Below are positions 34,568-48,009 of a DNA stretch of 64,000 bases, in pieces. The stretch is from Palaemon carinicauda (Eukaryota; Arthropoda; Malacostraca; Decapoda; Palaemonidae): positions 88,581,566-88,645,565 of the forward strand of contig NC_090750.1 of the NCBI RefSeq assembly GCF_036898095.1, read 5' to 3'. The stretch's first letter is position 1. Every line of letters begins with the position of its first letter. The notes below the pieces were generated by a model, which was not told where the DNA came from, did not search any database, and saw nothing but the letters and a program-made list of their open reading frames with translations. Position numbers and translations under genes: made by a program.

Positions 34568-36160
34568 TTCTTATTGGTAATGCAAAGATATCATTTCGAG
34601 TTTCTGGTTAGTTATTGTGATGGCTTAATTTGAGTTAATGTGTTATGCTTCAGACTGTTCTTTCAGAACAAGATATCAGAATCCTTGAGGAATAGTTAGT
34701 AAAAATTCTTCTAAATGTTTATTGATGTTTGTTTACAAAGCTTGTGGTTTATTGGTTGTTATTGTCATCGCATAGTATCAAGAAAACCCAGCTTTTTCAG
34801 AAATCAAATAATCTATTTGGTTTTAAAGTTGTAAGTTGATTCAGTCCTTTGACATCAAAATCTGTATTTTTCTTGTTTTTTACTGCATTTTTTTAATGTG
34901 ATGATCCTCACCATCTAACTTGATAGTTTTCTATAAGGATAACTTGACTTTCTTTTTGTCTATGCTTCCAGACAAACTTTTTAGTCACACTGAGAGCAGT
35001 TTCCTTTATAATCTTTTATCAACGTTTTACTCTTTGAATCTACAAGTAATCTTAGATTACATAAGTCCAGATGACACCCTCATTTTGGATTTAGGTATAG
35101 AAGAGACATTGGGAGTAAATTTCTAGAACTATTTAAGAGAATACCAGACTTTTATTTTAAATCTTAAATTTGGCAGCACGTTTAATGGATAGTGACGAGT
35201 TTCATATTAGCCAATAATTCTCTTCAATTTATCATTTATCTTAATTGTTTACTAAGTTGATATGTGATGATTTTCGTTCTTTGATGCCATCAATTTGTCT
35301 TTAAAGTTTGGTATTGAGAAAATTGCATAAACCAACAGTGGTATTGTGTAATTGAAACTGTAAAAAAAGTTAGGTTTAGTGTTTTGCAATTGATGAGAAT
35401 GAGTTTAAGATTAGTTTTAAGTGTGTTATTTTTGTGTGTACAAAAGAACTTCTGTATTTTCTTATGTCAAGGTATATAATTCTCATGTAGCCCTTTAATA
35501 GTATTTCAAAATTCCCTGGAAATCATGAAATCTTTTTAAAACTCGGCTCTATCACAAGCATTTTGCATTTCGTTCATATTTTTAATAATTCTAGCTAACT
35601 GCCTCTCCTGTTTTTTATTGACTTTTTAATGGGGACAGTACACCAATAACCGTTTCGGTGTCTGGTTTTAGGGACAGTAATAGTTTAGAATGTTCACATA
35701 TGTATTGAAATCCGTAAGTTAAAGTACCGGAGTCCAATAACTTTATCATTCAAAACTTTATAGGGTATGTCAATATTGGAGAAGTAGACAGTAAATGTTT
35801 GAAAGAACTAGAGCCCCCTATCTTTATCATTCATAACTTTGTAGGATATATCAATATTGACTAAGTATAGGTGTATGAAAGAACTAGTTGGGTGTTTGTA
35901 CCTTATGGTTTTTTAAAACATTTTGGGGGATTGTTGGTAATTAAACACTAGCTGAAGATTTGCACAGTATTAAAGTAGTCGCTGAAAGGAAATTATCAAG
36001 TAAATACTAAGTGATAGAATAAGGAAGTGAGTTTGGGGTTAGTTCGTTCGATGTAGAACGCCTCGCATATAGTAACGGGCTCTTGCTCAGGGTGAGTTTA
36101 GGGTATTGAATCAGATAGGGATGGATAAAATGATTTGATCATTGGAATGAAGTGTTATTT
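34568..36160. other. AT-rich interval with an 80-bp two-copy repeat
   Basis: The only structure is a diverged tandem pair near 35739 and 35819 (TTTATCATTCANAACTTTNTAGG, then TGAAAGAACTAG). No gene is recognised; the 68-codon frame at 34920 has no motif. Confidence 0.5.
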
Positions 36161-36162
36161 TT

Positions 36163-36574
36163 TTATTATTATTTTTGTTAGGAGAAAATGAGTTTTTATC
36201 GTATGCACATGGTGGATTGGGTTGTATGTGTGTATATATTATTTTTTATTATTATTTTTGCAAGGAGAAAATGAGTTTTTATCGTATGCACATGGTGGAT
36301 TGGGTTGTATGTGTGTATATATTATTTTTTATTATTATTTTTGCAAGGAGAAAATGAGTTTTTATCGTATGCACATGGTGGATTGGGTTGTATGTGTGTA
36401 TATATTATTTTTTATTATTATTTTTGCAAGGAGAAAATGAGTTTTTATCGTATGCACATGGTGGATTGGGTTGTATGTGTGTATATATTATTTTTTATTA
36501 TTATTTTTGCAAGGAGAAAATGAGTTTTTATCGTATGCACATGGTGGATTGGGTTGTATGTGTGTATATATATG
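36163..36574 (+). repeat. 83-bp tandem repeat, about five copies
   Basis: The unit is GGAGAAAATGAGTTTTTATC, GTATGCACATGGTGGATTGG, GTTGTATGTGTGTATATATT and a TTTTATTATTATTTTTGCAA joint. Copies are almost identical, so the array is young or homogenised. The 60-72-codon frames repeat with it. Confidence 0.95.
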
Positions 36575-36587
36575 GTGAAAGGGTTTG

Positions 36588-36790
36588 CGTATCACTATGA
36601 TCAGCAAAGCTGTACTAGTCAGGGCCACCCAAACCAGGTTGGTTTGCTGTGAACAATCAGACGAAAATCTCCCACCATCACCAATCCGCCCTGGCCAGCG
36701 TGGTGATGAAAATTGGCCAAATATGAATTGTCTGAGGCCTTTGTCCTGCAGTAGATTGTATACAAGTATGGAGAGCTCTAGATTGGAAAT
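36588..36790 (+). mobile_element. Dispersed LINE-like 3' fragment, copy 2
   Basis: A longer copy of the family at 7949, starting near ATGATCAGCAAAGCTGTACT and including CAGGTTGGTTTGCTGTGAAC and CCTTTGTCCTGCAGTAGATT. It immediately follows the 83-bp array. Confidence 0.55.
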
Positions 36791-36914
36791 TGCGGTGGTG
36801 TAGAATAAAGCGTCAATGATTTGATTTTTTGTGGCCTGATTCTAAGATAGGCAAATTTCTTTAGAAGAATTATAATTATGTGTACGTCTTTGTAGGGCTA
36901 CATGAACATACCTT

Positions 36915-37210
36915 GAACTGAAAACATTAAATTTTTAGACCATAATTCAAAAGCTATGAAAAGTTTCAAACTTAAAACATTAAATTTTCTAGACCCTAAT
37001 TCAAAATCTATGAAAAGTTTCAAGAATTTTCAGTGAAATTAAATCTTACAGAAGTTCTTTTATCTCTGATGCTTAATTCCAATTCCAGACATCCCATTCC
37101 CCCTCCTTGATCCTACCCCTACCTAATTTGGAAATGTTAAACCCCCCCCCCCCCACCCAGTCAACGTTCATGTGACTGAGGTCTCCCCACTCCGCCCCCC
37201 CCCCCCCCTC
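36915..37210. repeat. 57-bp two-copy repeat and poly(C) runs
   Basis: AAACATTAAATTTT plus AGACC and AATTCAAAANCTATGAAAAG occurs twice (36917 and 36974). C runs of 14-15 lie at 37141-37155 and 37194-37208. Confidence 0.75.
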
Positions 37211-38375
37211 TTCTAGTATCAGCATTTGCCATTTATTTCTCTCCATGAAAGGGCCAAAGAGTCCATAAAGTACATCTTGCTTTTAACTACAGTAACCACT
37301 GTTCATTTAGGCTGTATATCAGTTTCTCGTATATAGAGGTCGTTCATTCTAACATTGGTGTAATGAGAGCAGTGTCTTTTGAGCATTTGAGTATGTTGTA
37401 CTGTACTTGTCAAAATATTGGTTACCATGTTGGGGAACTCAGTCCATTTGGTTTTCCATAAGATTTTGTCAAAATAGAGTTGTTTCTATTTTGACAACAC
37501 AAGTCAAGATCAGTGATTGTCTTGCCATGTTTTGTTTTAAGTTGCTTAAAAGTCTAATATTTTTCAACTTTGTTTTAGAGTTTAGTGTCATATACTTAGT
37601 AATTTCAAAATTTCCCTCCAAATTTCTTAAATTCAAAAGTTTCTTGCATTGTTGGAAATTGTAATGTCAAATGAGCAGGTTTTGGTACAATTTTATTTCA
37701 AATATGTATGCACAATTTCATTGAAAAAGGGTCAAATGTCTTGTACTGTGTAATGTGAGTAATGTATATTGTAATAACATGAAAAGATTATGATTTAAAG
37801 TGCAATCAAGAATAAATGAAAATTTCTAAAAGTTAATGCTAGATTAGCTACAGTAAAACTCTATGGTAGATTTGATGAGACTTCAGTGTAAAAATTTGAG
37901 AAAAGTTAGTTTGTGATTAATTTAGTGTTTTAACATTCAGTTCTTAAAGTAATTTGAAGAGAGTCATTCTTATTTCAGTACTTTTTGTAACGTAAATATA
38001 AGTATGTTCACTGAAAAGGGCTCCAGCTGGGATCACACTAGTCAGTCTTGTCTCTGATTTCCACCATTTGTGTCTTTGACGCGGAGTTGGGATAAATAAA
38101 TGCCATAGTCATCTTTAAAAAACTGTGTAATGAGTTTTCAAACATAGACGCTGTGTATGCGTAGCATTTTTTTTTCTAAGGGGTTAAGGGTTTTCTGGCT
38201 TAAGAAGTAATTGTTTTAGTATGTTGATCATTGCTCGGGTTTCAGGGAGTGTTTTAAGGTAGAAAACTTCTCCAGACTTGAGGTATTCATTTTCAATTTG
38301 ATTTTGGTTATAGTAAATGATGTAATTTTTAGTGAATTTTAACTGTAAAATAGAAATGGTTAGAAAAATGTGTTG
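37211..38375. other. AT-rich interval without recognised gene
   Basis: No motif-bearing frame. An AATAAA at about 37811 and many T-runs leave a 3' UTR possible but unproven. Confidence 0.5.
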
Positions 38376-38515
38376 CACTTTCAGTAAGGAAGGATAATTT
38401 AGTTATCTGTAGGAAAGGATAATTTTACCTTCTAATATGATTGAACACTTTCAGTAAGGAAGGCTAAATCAGTTATCTATAGGAAAGGGTAATTTTACCT
38501 TCTAATATGTTTGAG
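38376..38515. repeat. 70-bp tandem pair
   Basis: CACTTTCAGTAAGGAAGG starts at 38376 and 38446; both copies end in AATTTTACCTTCTAATATG. Confidence 0.9.
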
Positions 38516-38814
38516 TTATTTATCTTACTAATGGTATCATAATAGGTCTAAGTCGAAACTATGACCTCAAGTTAACTTCAACTCTTAACATTATAAAATA
38601 TGCTAAAAATAGTTAGGCCTACTAAAAGAAATGCTGATGTACAGGAATATACCAAATGTGGAAGTTAGCAGATTAACGTCAACTGTTCAGGTGGATATTT
38701 TCTCTACTGCAAATACTAGTCTCGATAAAGAGTATCTTGTGTGAACTAGTAATGTTAGATAGTAAATGCTTGGTAAATATTAAAGCTTTATTCTTTAATA
38801 ATAAATGTCCCGTT

Positions 38815-38990
38815 GAGGGTAGTACTATCAGTGCCATACGGTCCACTGCAGGCATTATGGAAAGGTCTTTGTAGCATTTCTTCGGCTCTTAAATTGCACC
38901 TTCTTTTTACTCTTCTACAATGCTCCTGTCTCACTTCCTCTCTTTCTCTCCAACTGAACGGTTTTTACCTTATAGATTGTTCATTTAATC
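38815..38990 (+). repeat. Possible dispersed repeat
   Basis: GCCATACGGTCCACTGCAGG, then GGCTCTTAAATTGCACC and a pyrimidine-rich stretch ending CAACTGAACGG. Its layout matches a short-repeat family I remember from decapods, and it resembles 8430-8560. The boundaries are uncertain. Confidence 0.35.
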
Positions 38991-39109
38991 ACTTAAAAAG
39001 GCCCATACAAGATAAAGGAATATTCACTTTCCATATTCCATAATTTTTTTAAGAATAATTAAGAAATCACTTAAAATGTTAAACAATCTTTGATCTGTTT
39101 ATTGAATTT

Positions 39110-39111
<2 letters not shown>

Positions 39112-39167
<56 letters not shown>
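39112..39167. repeat. (TA)n
   Basis: About 27 TA units. Confidence 0.95.
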
Positions 39168-39170
<3 letters not shown>

Positions 39171-39539
39171 TAAAATTTTCAGTCACGGTAAATAAGTAAA
39201 TGTTCGAACTAATTCTCTTGTAGAAGATTAATTACTTAAATATCTTTACGATCAGAACATTACCAATATTTGTACTTGGAATTATTGCGTTGTTAGATGT
39301 ATAATTTTACAAATTAATACCAAAATATATTGACTGATGACCGAAAGGTAGGAATTCCACATGGATTATGTCTAGACATATATTTTTAAGTTAACGCTTG
39401 ACGAATATTTAATCTAGCAAGGGAACTTGCAACCTTCACAGATATTTCAGATAATTAAATTTTCATCAGATGTTTGTTAAATGCAGTGATAATCAAAGGA
39501 TTTAAAAAGAAGGAAAAGATATAAGATTTAGATGAAACA

Positions 39540-39593
39540 TAATTTGAAAAATTTATTTTGAAAAGGCATTAACTGTTTCTCTCTCTCTCTCTC

Positions 39594-39650
<57 letters not shown>

Positions 39651-39738
39651 CATAAACATTCACTTAAGCACATGCAAAATACACTTGAAATTTAGTTTGA
39701 AAAATTCACTTTGAAAAGGCCGTTAATATTTTATAGGA

Positions 39739-39830
<92 letters not shown>

Positions 39831-39880
39831 TGTAAACAAACACATACATAGATATGCAGACATACAAACTACACTTGTTT
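39540..39880. repeat. Duplicated unit with (CT)n
   Basis: TTTGAAAAATTNANTTTGAAAAGGC precedes a (CT)n tract at 39578-39646 and a second at 39742-39830. Both tracts are followed by related CA-rich text ending ACACTTG. One locus-specific unit was thus duplicated together with its CT tract. Confidence 0.8.
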
Positions 39881-41706
39881 TACTATTTTTTTCTGATCCT
39901 AACCGTATAACTGTATTAGACAAAAAAGAAAAAAAGAAAGAAAAAAAAAAAACATTTTGGTCACTACCAAGCTGTGATACTGTCCCAGAGATCTTCAGGG
40001 AGTTTGTCTGGACAGATATCAATATTTTCACAAAAGTTGACTTAGTTACTGAATACACAGGATTTTATAAGATCTATATTAGAATTCAAATGGTTATTCC
40101 CTGTACATCAGCAAAGTGATGATAATAGATAGAGTTGGATGTAGTCATGTATAAACATCGTGTTATACAATCATCAAATGGGAAATTAATATGGTCGATG
40201 GTATAGTTATATCTTCTAGAAGCAGGAAAGGAATTGCGTTTTGGATTTGTGTTATGATAGTGAATTTATATATTAGAAAATTCATAGGTTCGTTAGGGGC
40301 CAGGAAGCTTTAAATTTCTATTCATCTTCACCTTTAGTTAAAGTAAAGTTAATTTGTAATTCTTTTTTTTATTCATCATCATCTTTAGTCAAGATAAATT
40401 CAATTTGTGCTTTGCTTGTACTAGTCCCAATGAGCAAGAAAAGTTTTGGCTCATAACACAACTCTCTCTTATATTAACAAATAGGCCTACATTCAGAAAT
40501 AACTTCTACTGTAAAACACTATTAATTTTGAGTTTTCAAAGGATAATTTCACGCCACATAACATCGAGGAAGCTGTTTTTAACTCTAATCACGAGGCTAT
40601 TAATAATGAATTCTCTGAATTAGCCACGAAGGATGTTATCCAAAGACTTTTTAATTACAAACTCTGATTCACGTTTTGTGTTTTTGAGAATTTTAATTCA
40701 TTTACCGTTTTGTATACATTATCGATATTCGCGACTATTCTTGAATTCCATACGAAGCTTTGAAATATCTTGTTTTATTTTTTTCTCTTAAATAGTGCAA
40801 TTAAGTTTTTTCCCCTCGTTTTTAAAGAATGATATATAGAGATAAATGTATAATCTTATAACTAATGATAATAATTAAACCGAAATTTATTTGAATCTAA
40901 ATTAATTTATTTTTAGAAAACTGTGTATTAGGGAATTCCCAGACTTTCTACTCGAAAAGGGATGTAATCTAATAACCAGAATTCATTCAAGTCCAAAATA
41001 ATTTATTTTTAGTTGAATGTTTATAAGGGAAATCCCAGACTTGCTACGAGAAAAAAAGTTGTAATCTGATAATTAATGATAATTAGTAAACCATAATTTA
41101 TTCAAATCCAAATTAATTTATTCATAGAAAAATATTTATAAGGGAAACCCTAAATTTGTTACTCGAAAAAAGTTTATATTGCGCTAAAGCATACAGTCAA
41201 GTTAATTTCTGTATCACTACTTTATAAACATTTGGTTTCGTGGCTTTTTATAGATTCCTTTCGTGGCTAATCTTTTATACAACATTTGTAAAGTATGGCT
41301 ATATTTTTTCCTATATTATTGGAAGGTTAAATTTTAGTTATATAAGATTTCTTGTTAAAAAATAAATCCAGGAATTAATTTCTATGAGATTTTAAGAATA
41401 TAAGATTATCTATTTCCCAAAGTTTCAAATATGATGAATTGGATATTAAGGATCATGAAAGTTTAAAGATTTTGGCCCTACGTATCTAAAAGTGTTTTAT
41501 TACTAATGATCTATATTAATGCATTAAATTGCCACGTTTCCCTAATTAGAGTTGTAATAATGCAGTTCTTAGGGTGATAGACGAATCATTAATTTGCTAA
41601 AATTTTCAATTTAATTCTTTAGTCAACTGAAATACGAAATTTAAACAGCTTCGTTTACTAATTATCGAATGTATATACGTTACCATATATATAACTGGAT
41701 TTTAAA

Positions 41707-41794
<88 letters not shown>

Positions 41795-42102
41795 GCACAC
41801 ATCTTCAATACGGGGTTTATTAGTTATTTTCAAGTTGAACTAAAAAAGTAAAAAAAAAAAATAAAAAAAAAACAAAGTTCCGTAGATTTCCATGAAATTT
41901 TTATATCAAAAAGTAAAAATAAAGTTCACAGACTTTTATGAAATTGTCTTCATAATGCAGATATTTTTCTCTTGTTAGGTAAGAGCCATGGATTTTGCAG
42001 GTAGTTAATTGTAACTTAAAACTTCAGGTAGGCTACTCGAATATGCAAGCCAATTTCATTTAAAATTGTTCAGTTATAGACGTATTAAAGATAGACTATC
42101 TC
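39881..42102. repeat. AT-rich interval with a three-copy ~105-bp repeat and (CT)n
   Basis: The repeat spans about 40884-41175 with landmarks AATTTATTTTTAGA, TATAAGGGAAA and CTACTCGAAAA in each copy. A (CT)n of 77 bp is at 41711-41787. No coding frame is recognised. Confidence 0.65.
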
Positions 42103-42432
42103 TCATTGTAGTGATTTAGTGTTAGATTCGCATACCAAAAGGTCTGTATTTGAAAACTTCCTTGCACAGCTCTCAAGTTGACTAGGCTGTCCACGTGTAA
42201 GGTGAATGTGTACTTCGGTCCGATCTGACTGTCTGCTGGGGGAAGTAGCAATGGTGGTCAGGGCAGTAGTCTTGCACGTCTCTTCTTTTTTACCTAATTC
42301 GATCAGGGGCATTAAGTGGGACGAGACAGAGAACCATCCTGGCTCACTGTGGGATCTTAGCTGTAGGCCTTTAGGACTAAAGTTCACTACACCCTTTTTT
42401 GTTTCAATTAAAATATAATGTTTCCCTCCCAT
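42103..42432 (-). other. 109-codon open frame, unknown
   Basis: A minus-strand frame in a locally GC-richer patch. The protein is polar with no recognisable domain, and an overlapping 70-codon plus frame is equally open. I would not call it a gene without transcript support. Confidence 0.15.
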
Positions 42433-42731
42433 TCAATTATAAGATTCTGGTGAAATAGTACTTAAATTATGACTTAAGATTACTACACGCTTTTCTTGTG
42501 CTTTTTTTTTTTTATTAGAATGTAATATTTCCCTCCAATTTAACCGTAAAACTTGTTAAAAATTTACCAATTTTTATCTCATTCAAAAAATTGTAGTCTC
42601 TTTGATCTACCATAAAATTGCACTAAATGTAAATGTTGTATTAACTTCAAATGATTTTCATATCCTTGATGCCTTTATTTCATAATCAATGCATTGTTGT
42701 TTATGTAAGATTTATAATAAAGTATATAATG

Positions 42732-42862
42732 AAAAGAGAAGGAAAAGGAAAGCATTCAAGGGCCTGGTAACTTTGCCTGTTCAGAAAAAGATTTTGATAG
42801 TCTCTTGTTACCAGTTGGGAAAGGGGTTGGCCTTGGTGGGCTTTCCTTTTCCTCCTCTTTTT
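42732..42862. mobile_element. Foldback element (about 130 bp)
   Basis: AAAGAGAAGGAAAAGGAAAG on the left pairs with CTTTCCTTTTCCTCCTCTTT on the right, and CTGGTAAC pairs with GTTACCAG further in. No coding capacity; palindromic MITE-like. Confidence 0.5.
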
Positions 42863-43586
42863 TAAAACTTTATTATATTTTGGTGAACGTGTTACTCACT
42901 TACATTGTCATGACACTTTACCTCACCTGGAAAACTTTAAAGTATCCCAGATAATAAATTATAGAAAACGAGAAATCTCGTTTTCTATGATTCCATGAAT
43001 GGGTGCTTTTAAGTTTTCACAGAAAATGGACTTAATTTTTGTTAACCATTTTCGTCAATGCCTCTAAGTGCATATTTTAATTGTAAAATCAATTGTACTG
43101 AAACCCTGTCTTATGTATGACATCAAATTTTCAACAATAAAAGATTTATTATGACATATTTCCTTTGTTTTAACCTCTGCCATTTTTTGAAGTTTTTCTT
43201 GAAAAACTAGTCGAACAGTTTCATGCCAACGTCCAAAGTATAGCAACTTTAAAGTAATACTTTTTAGAGATTTTATTAAGTCTAATAAGCAACTTAAACA
43301 ATGAAATAGCATGACAAAATCACTGACATGACTTGAAGGCAAATGGTTGACCAAGTGGACGAGTTGTCCAACATTCAGAAGCCAATTTTGACAAAGTACC
43401 AATATACTTATAATGCTTGTAAGTGCTGCTCTCATACCACCAATGATAGAATGTCCGTTTTCTATATATGAGAAAATGGGAAGCAAGCCTAAATGAACAC
43501 AGGGTTACTATGGAGTTAAAAGCAGGATGTATTTTACGGGGACTTATGCCCTGATTGGAGAATACAGGCAGTTGCTGGTGATAGAA

Positions 43587-43611
43587 GGGGGAGGGGGCGG
43601 GGCGGGTGGGG
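43587..43611 (+). other. G-quadruplex-prone run
   Basis: Five consecutive G blocks (5, 5, 4, 3 and 4 G) separated by single bases A, C, C and T. This satisfies the usual four-run quadruplex rule with loops of one base. The surrounding 1.5 kb is AT-rich and holds only unassigned minus-strand frames at 43064-43628. Confidence 0.7.
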
Positions 43612-43881
43612 AGAATACTCGGGCACATGAACGATGACTAAGGAGAATACTCCATGATACTGATTTTTTCATTTTTTTTTATTTTTCATTTTTTTTCTTC
43701 TCAATTTTAGATGTAAAAGACCAATGTAATAAAAACTACGTAATATCATTTGGTAATTTTATTTCTTGTCACTTTTACATAGTTTATAACCAAAATATTT
43801 TTTTTAACATCACAAGCTCACAGATTTTTCATTTTTAACATCACAAGCTCAAAGATTAATCAAACTTTAGTTATTTTCACC

Positions 43882-44016
43882 TTTTCTTCCATAAGTATTA
43901 CTCAGTTTTTGTTTATACTGATACTGTCACAGCAAGTTGCATGTATACCATATATACAACTTGCTGTGACAGTATCTATGTAAACAAAACCCGATTAATA
44001 CTTATGGAAGAAAAAC
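43882..44016. mobile_element. Near-perfect 65-bp-arm palindrome
   Basis: The left arm begins TTTTCTTCCATAAGTATTAC and includes GATACTGTCACAGCAAGTTG. The right arm mirrors it (CAACTTGCTGTGACAGTATC ... TACTTATGGAAGAAAAA). The centre is only about 5 bp. It is either a palindromic MITE or a DNA segment able to give a long RNA hairpin. 44017-45929 is AT-rich with poly(A) at 45301-45331 and no recognised gene. Confidence 0.8.
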
Positions 44017-45290
44017 TTGAGCAATATCTATGGGATCACAACAGCCACACAATAAACGCTTAACTAATTAATTCCCTTCTATTTAAATTGTTAATCGTAA
44101 CCTCATGAATATTAAGAGCATCAATAAGTTAAGAGTTCAAATGCTACTAAAGTTTTCCCATAAGTCCCACGTCTCAAATGTTTACCAGCTCTATACACTA
44201 CTTGAAAGTCAGTAGTAATAATAAGTCATGAAAGTCAGTAGTAATAATAAGTCAAAGGTAAACTAAACTGTTTAGACCTAAACATCCTTACTACCATAGA
44301 CAACTTGAACTGTATGCATATAGATTGACTGAATTTAATTACGATATAACAAAAACCCTCATTTAAAAAAAAAAAAAAACTAAAAAACTCATTTATAAAA
44401 AACTATCAAAAACTATTTGAAACAAGGTCTTCAAAGATTTTGTCCAAACTATAAGCTCACCTTAGTTCATTAAAAAATAAAATTTCTTTTTTTACTTTGT
44501 AAAAAGACATTTGTTTAAAATTAACTCAAAATCCTCTTACGAATATTGAACAATCAAAAATTATATCTGGTGTATTATATTTCATTTGACTAATTGACAT
44601 CCGCACCCCCCTCATAGTAAGGATATTTAGGTCTTCAAATTTGTACTAAATAGCTAGCCTAATACAGCTTTAGAATGGCAAAACTGCAAATGCATATACT
44701 TCATTACTAATAGTTTATTTCAAGTGCTTCAAATGTCCCATCTGGTTGGTGTCTAAGGGTGGTCTTAATTTCATAACATTACTTTAACATAAATCCTAAT
44801 TTTGACTACACCTAATTCTAAAGACTAATGCTCACTAAATGAATGAAAACTTTGCTCTTCCATCAATATACATAAAACACTAAACCAGAATTAATTTATT
44901 GATAAACTCTTTCTAGATGCGTTCCCTAATTATCTACTTCGACTTTACCATTTCATTAAGACTTTCTAAAAGAATCAGAATTAGTGCCTGAATATTTTCA
45001 ATACATTCCTTGAAATAGGAAAAACGTTACGAACTTTATTCATGAAATTGATAACTTGTTATATTTATTCCTAATAAGCCAAGTGCTTAAGAAAGGAGCT
45101 ATGAAATACTTATTTAATTTATAAAGTTTCCCAAGTTCCTTATAAACTAATTACCTAATCTAACCAAGTTTCAAAACTATACCCCCTAAGGTTCAAACAC
45201 TAAGAAAAAAAAAAAAACAACTTTTCATGAAATTAACACCTTAGATTTAATCCTGAAAATTTAAGTACCCTTCCCTAAAAATTCCCTTTT

Positions 45291-45334
<44 letters not shown>

Positions 45335-45926
45335 AACTTTCTGTACCAAGTTCCCTTATCATCATTTTCCTCTAAAATATTAGTTTAGAAACTATGCCCT
45401 CTAATGTTCAAACTAATCCAAATATAATTCAAAAGATTTTTAACTTACTGTTCATTGAGTTACTTCCCCTCTACGAAATCTATTTCCAGGCTCTTATTTG
45501 AAAATTATTATTTTACTTAGATTGCAACCTAAACCTACAGAAAACTATGCTAAGATGGCAGTAATTCTACCTAACAAAATCAGATCACTCAAGCAATTAG
45601 GGACACTTGAAACCACACTATAAACATTGTCATCTTCAAAGCAGTTTTGTTCATCTAGGGCATAAAATCACTGCTCCATTCAGAACTGCCATTTGTCAGT
45701 GTTTAACTTATATGGTTACTTCAAAACAAGAATCAAGACGTGTGACTGCATTAGACAACTTAGTTTTTTATAGTTTAAGTTGATTTACATAGTCACTATA
45801 ACATATCAAATAACCAAAAACTTTTGGATACAACTTTAAACCATGAGGAGAATTAATAGATAATTTAATAGTGGATTTTATTAATTGTTATACAAAATTA
45901 TAGTTGGTACTATCAAACCAATTCTG

Positions 45927-45929
<3 letters not shown>

Positions 45930-46017
<88 letters not shown>
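45930..46017. repeat. (GA)n
   Basis: 44 GA units. 46018-47207 holds only A-rich runs (46310-46333). Confidence 0.97.
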
Positions 46018-46019
<2 letters not shown>

Positions 46020-47207
46020 AAGTAACAAGAATTTTTGCAACAGTCTTTAAACGTCAATTGGAGAATGTGATAACTAACAAATTCCTTATCGTTTGTTAAG
46101 GCATATTCGTGTTTCACCAGATTTAATTGAATTATGCGATAGCATTACTTAAAACAAATTGTGCAAGTTGAAAAATTTATATATTCTTACTTCATAAGGT
46201 GGTCTACCTTCTTTATATATGTTATTACGACAAACTAATAACACGCCAAATATGCGTGATAAATGTAGACACACATGACTGATTACAAATATTGCCTTAT
46301 GTCAGCTGCAAAAAAAAAAAAAAGAAAAAAAAAGTCAAATTTGCAAAGTACGCAAAATTTCTCGTCTACGTATATTCAAAGAGTTAAATTTAAATAAAAA
46401 ATGCTTAAATATATAGCATGAGATTGCAACATTCTAAATTTAGATGAAAAGAAATAAAAGGAAAGAAAAGATGTTATGGTATAGCAACAAATTGTAAACA
46501 GTAATATTATACTTCAATCACATTAGCCATATATTGTAAATGTCATAACAGTCAAACGTCAAGTAACTTGTTCAGAGTAAAATAAATATTAGAAATATGC
46601 TTGGAGCCCTTAAGGAAACACTTTTTACAATGAATTAAGAAAATTACGAAAAGAAAACTACTTTGAGTTTAAATACGTAAGATAATTATATATGTAATCT
46701 TAAATGCTTTCTATAAGACAAGAATTTCAGGTGCATGTTTCCTTAAAAGACCAAGACAAATAGAATTTGCAATTCTCATTATCAGTCTCATATTCAATAG
46801 TTCTCTATGCAAATTTTTTAATAAACCAATGATTTTAAATATTTCATATGAAAGGTAATTTCAAGCTAAGAACACTGGCAATCTTTATGGCTTTTGAGTA
46901 AATTTAGTCACAGTTAAACTATCCTGATTTAAAATTTCAGAGATAATGAAAAGGAATTTGGTTACCAATAGTCCTTTTGAATTTAAATATTGTATGTATT
47001 TGAGAAATGCTATTGCTATCTAACCATACACTGACTAAATTTCAAACTATGTAAAAAAAATTATTTACACCCTAAGAGATCTTCAAAACTGATTAAGACC
47101 CTTCTTGAAAAAACTATGATGACTTAAATGGTTACTTTTAACAAGATAATTGTTCGGTCATCCATATTGCAAAATTTCGATATTGTAAACAGATGAAACT
47201 ACTTATC

Positions 47208-47775
47208 AAAAATGATTAACTGAAAAGAGCTAAGGCCAAAAATCTTTAAACCTGATAAACTGATGACTTAAGAATTCATCAAAAAAGTTTAACTGAAGAG
47301 CTAAGGCCAAAAATCTTTAAACCTAATAAACTGATGACTTAAGAATTCATCAAAAAAGATTAACTGAAAAGAGCTAAGGCCAAAAATCTTTAAACCTGAT
47401 AAACTGATGACTTAAGAATTCATCATAAAAGTTTAACTGAAAAGAGCTAAGGCCAAAAATCTTTAAACCTGATAAACTGATTACTTAAGAATTCATCAAA
47501 AAAGTTTAACTGAAAAGAGCTAAGGCCAAAAACCTTTAAACCTGATGACTTAAGAATTCATCATAAAAGATTAAGTGAAAAGAGCTAAGGCCAAAAATCT
47601 TTAAACCTGATAAACTGATTACTTAAGAATTCATCAAAAAAGTTTAACTGAAAAGAGCCAAGGCTAAAAATCTTTAAACCTGATAAACTGATGACTTGAG
47701 AATTCATCAAAAAAGTTTAACTGAAAAGAGCTAAGGCCAAAAATCTTTAAACCTGATAATCTGGTGACTTATGAA
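47208..47775. repeat. 73-bp tandem repeat, about seven and a half copies
   Basis: The unit begins TTTAACTGAAAAGAGCTAAG, then GCCAAAAATCTTTAAACCTG and ATAAACTGATGACTTAAGAATTCATC in two parts. One copy lacks GATAAACT-like text (near 47540) and another is 2 bp short. Confidence 0.93.
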
Positions 47776-48009
47776 TTCCATAAAATTAACCCTAACAAAA
47801 CAAAAAAAAAATAATCTAAACTTTTAATGAAAATGTCAATAGGTAAATATCAATGAGTAATGTCAATATTTAGAAATTAAGATTTGAATAGGCAAATAAT
47901 TCCCTTAGTACTCTACATGACTTAAGAGACAAGCCTGATAAGATTGCCAGATTAATTACTAGTCATGAATTTAAATGAGAATTGCAATTCTAAAGCACAA
48001 ATTTATATA

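Noticed and set aside
43064..43628. 140- and 102-codon minus frames as a host gene
   Set aside because: Overlapping frames without domain motifs or splice context. The sequence is AT-rich and the residue pattern is unremarkable.
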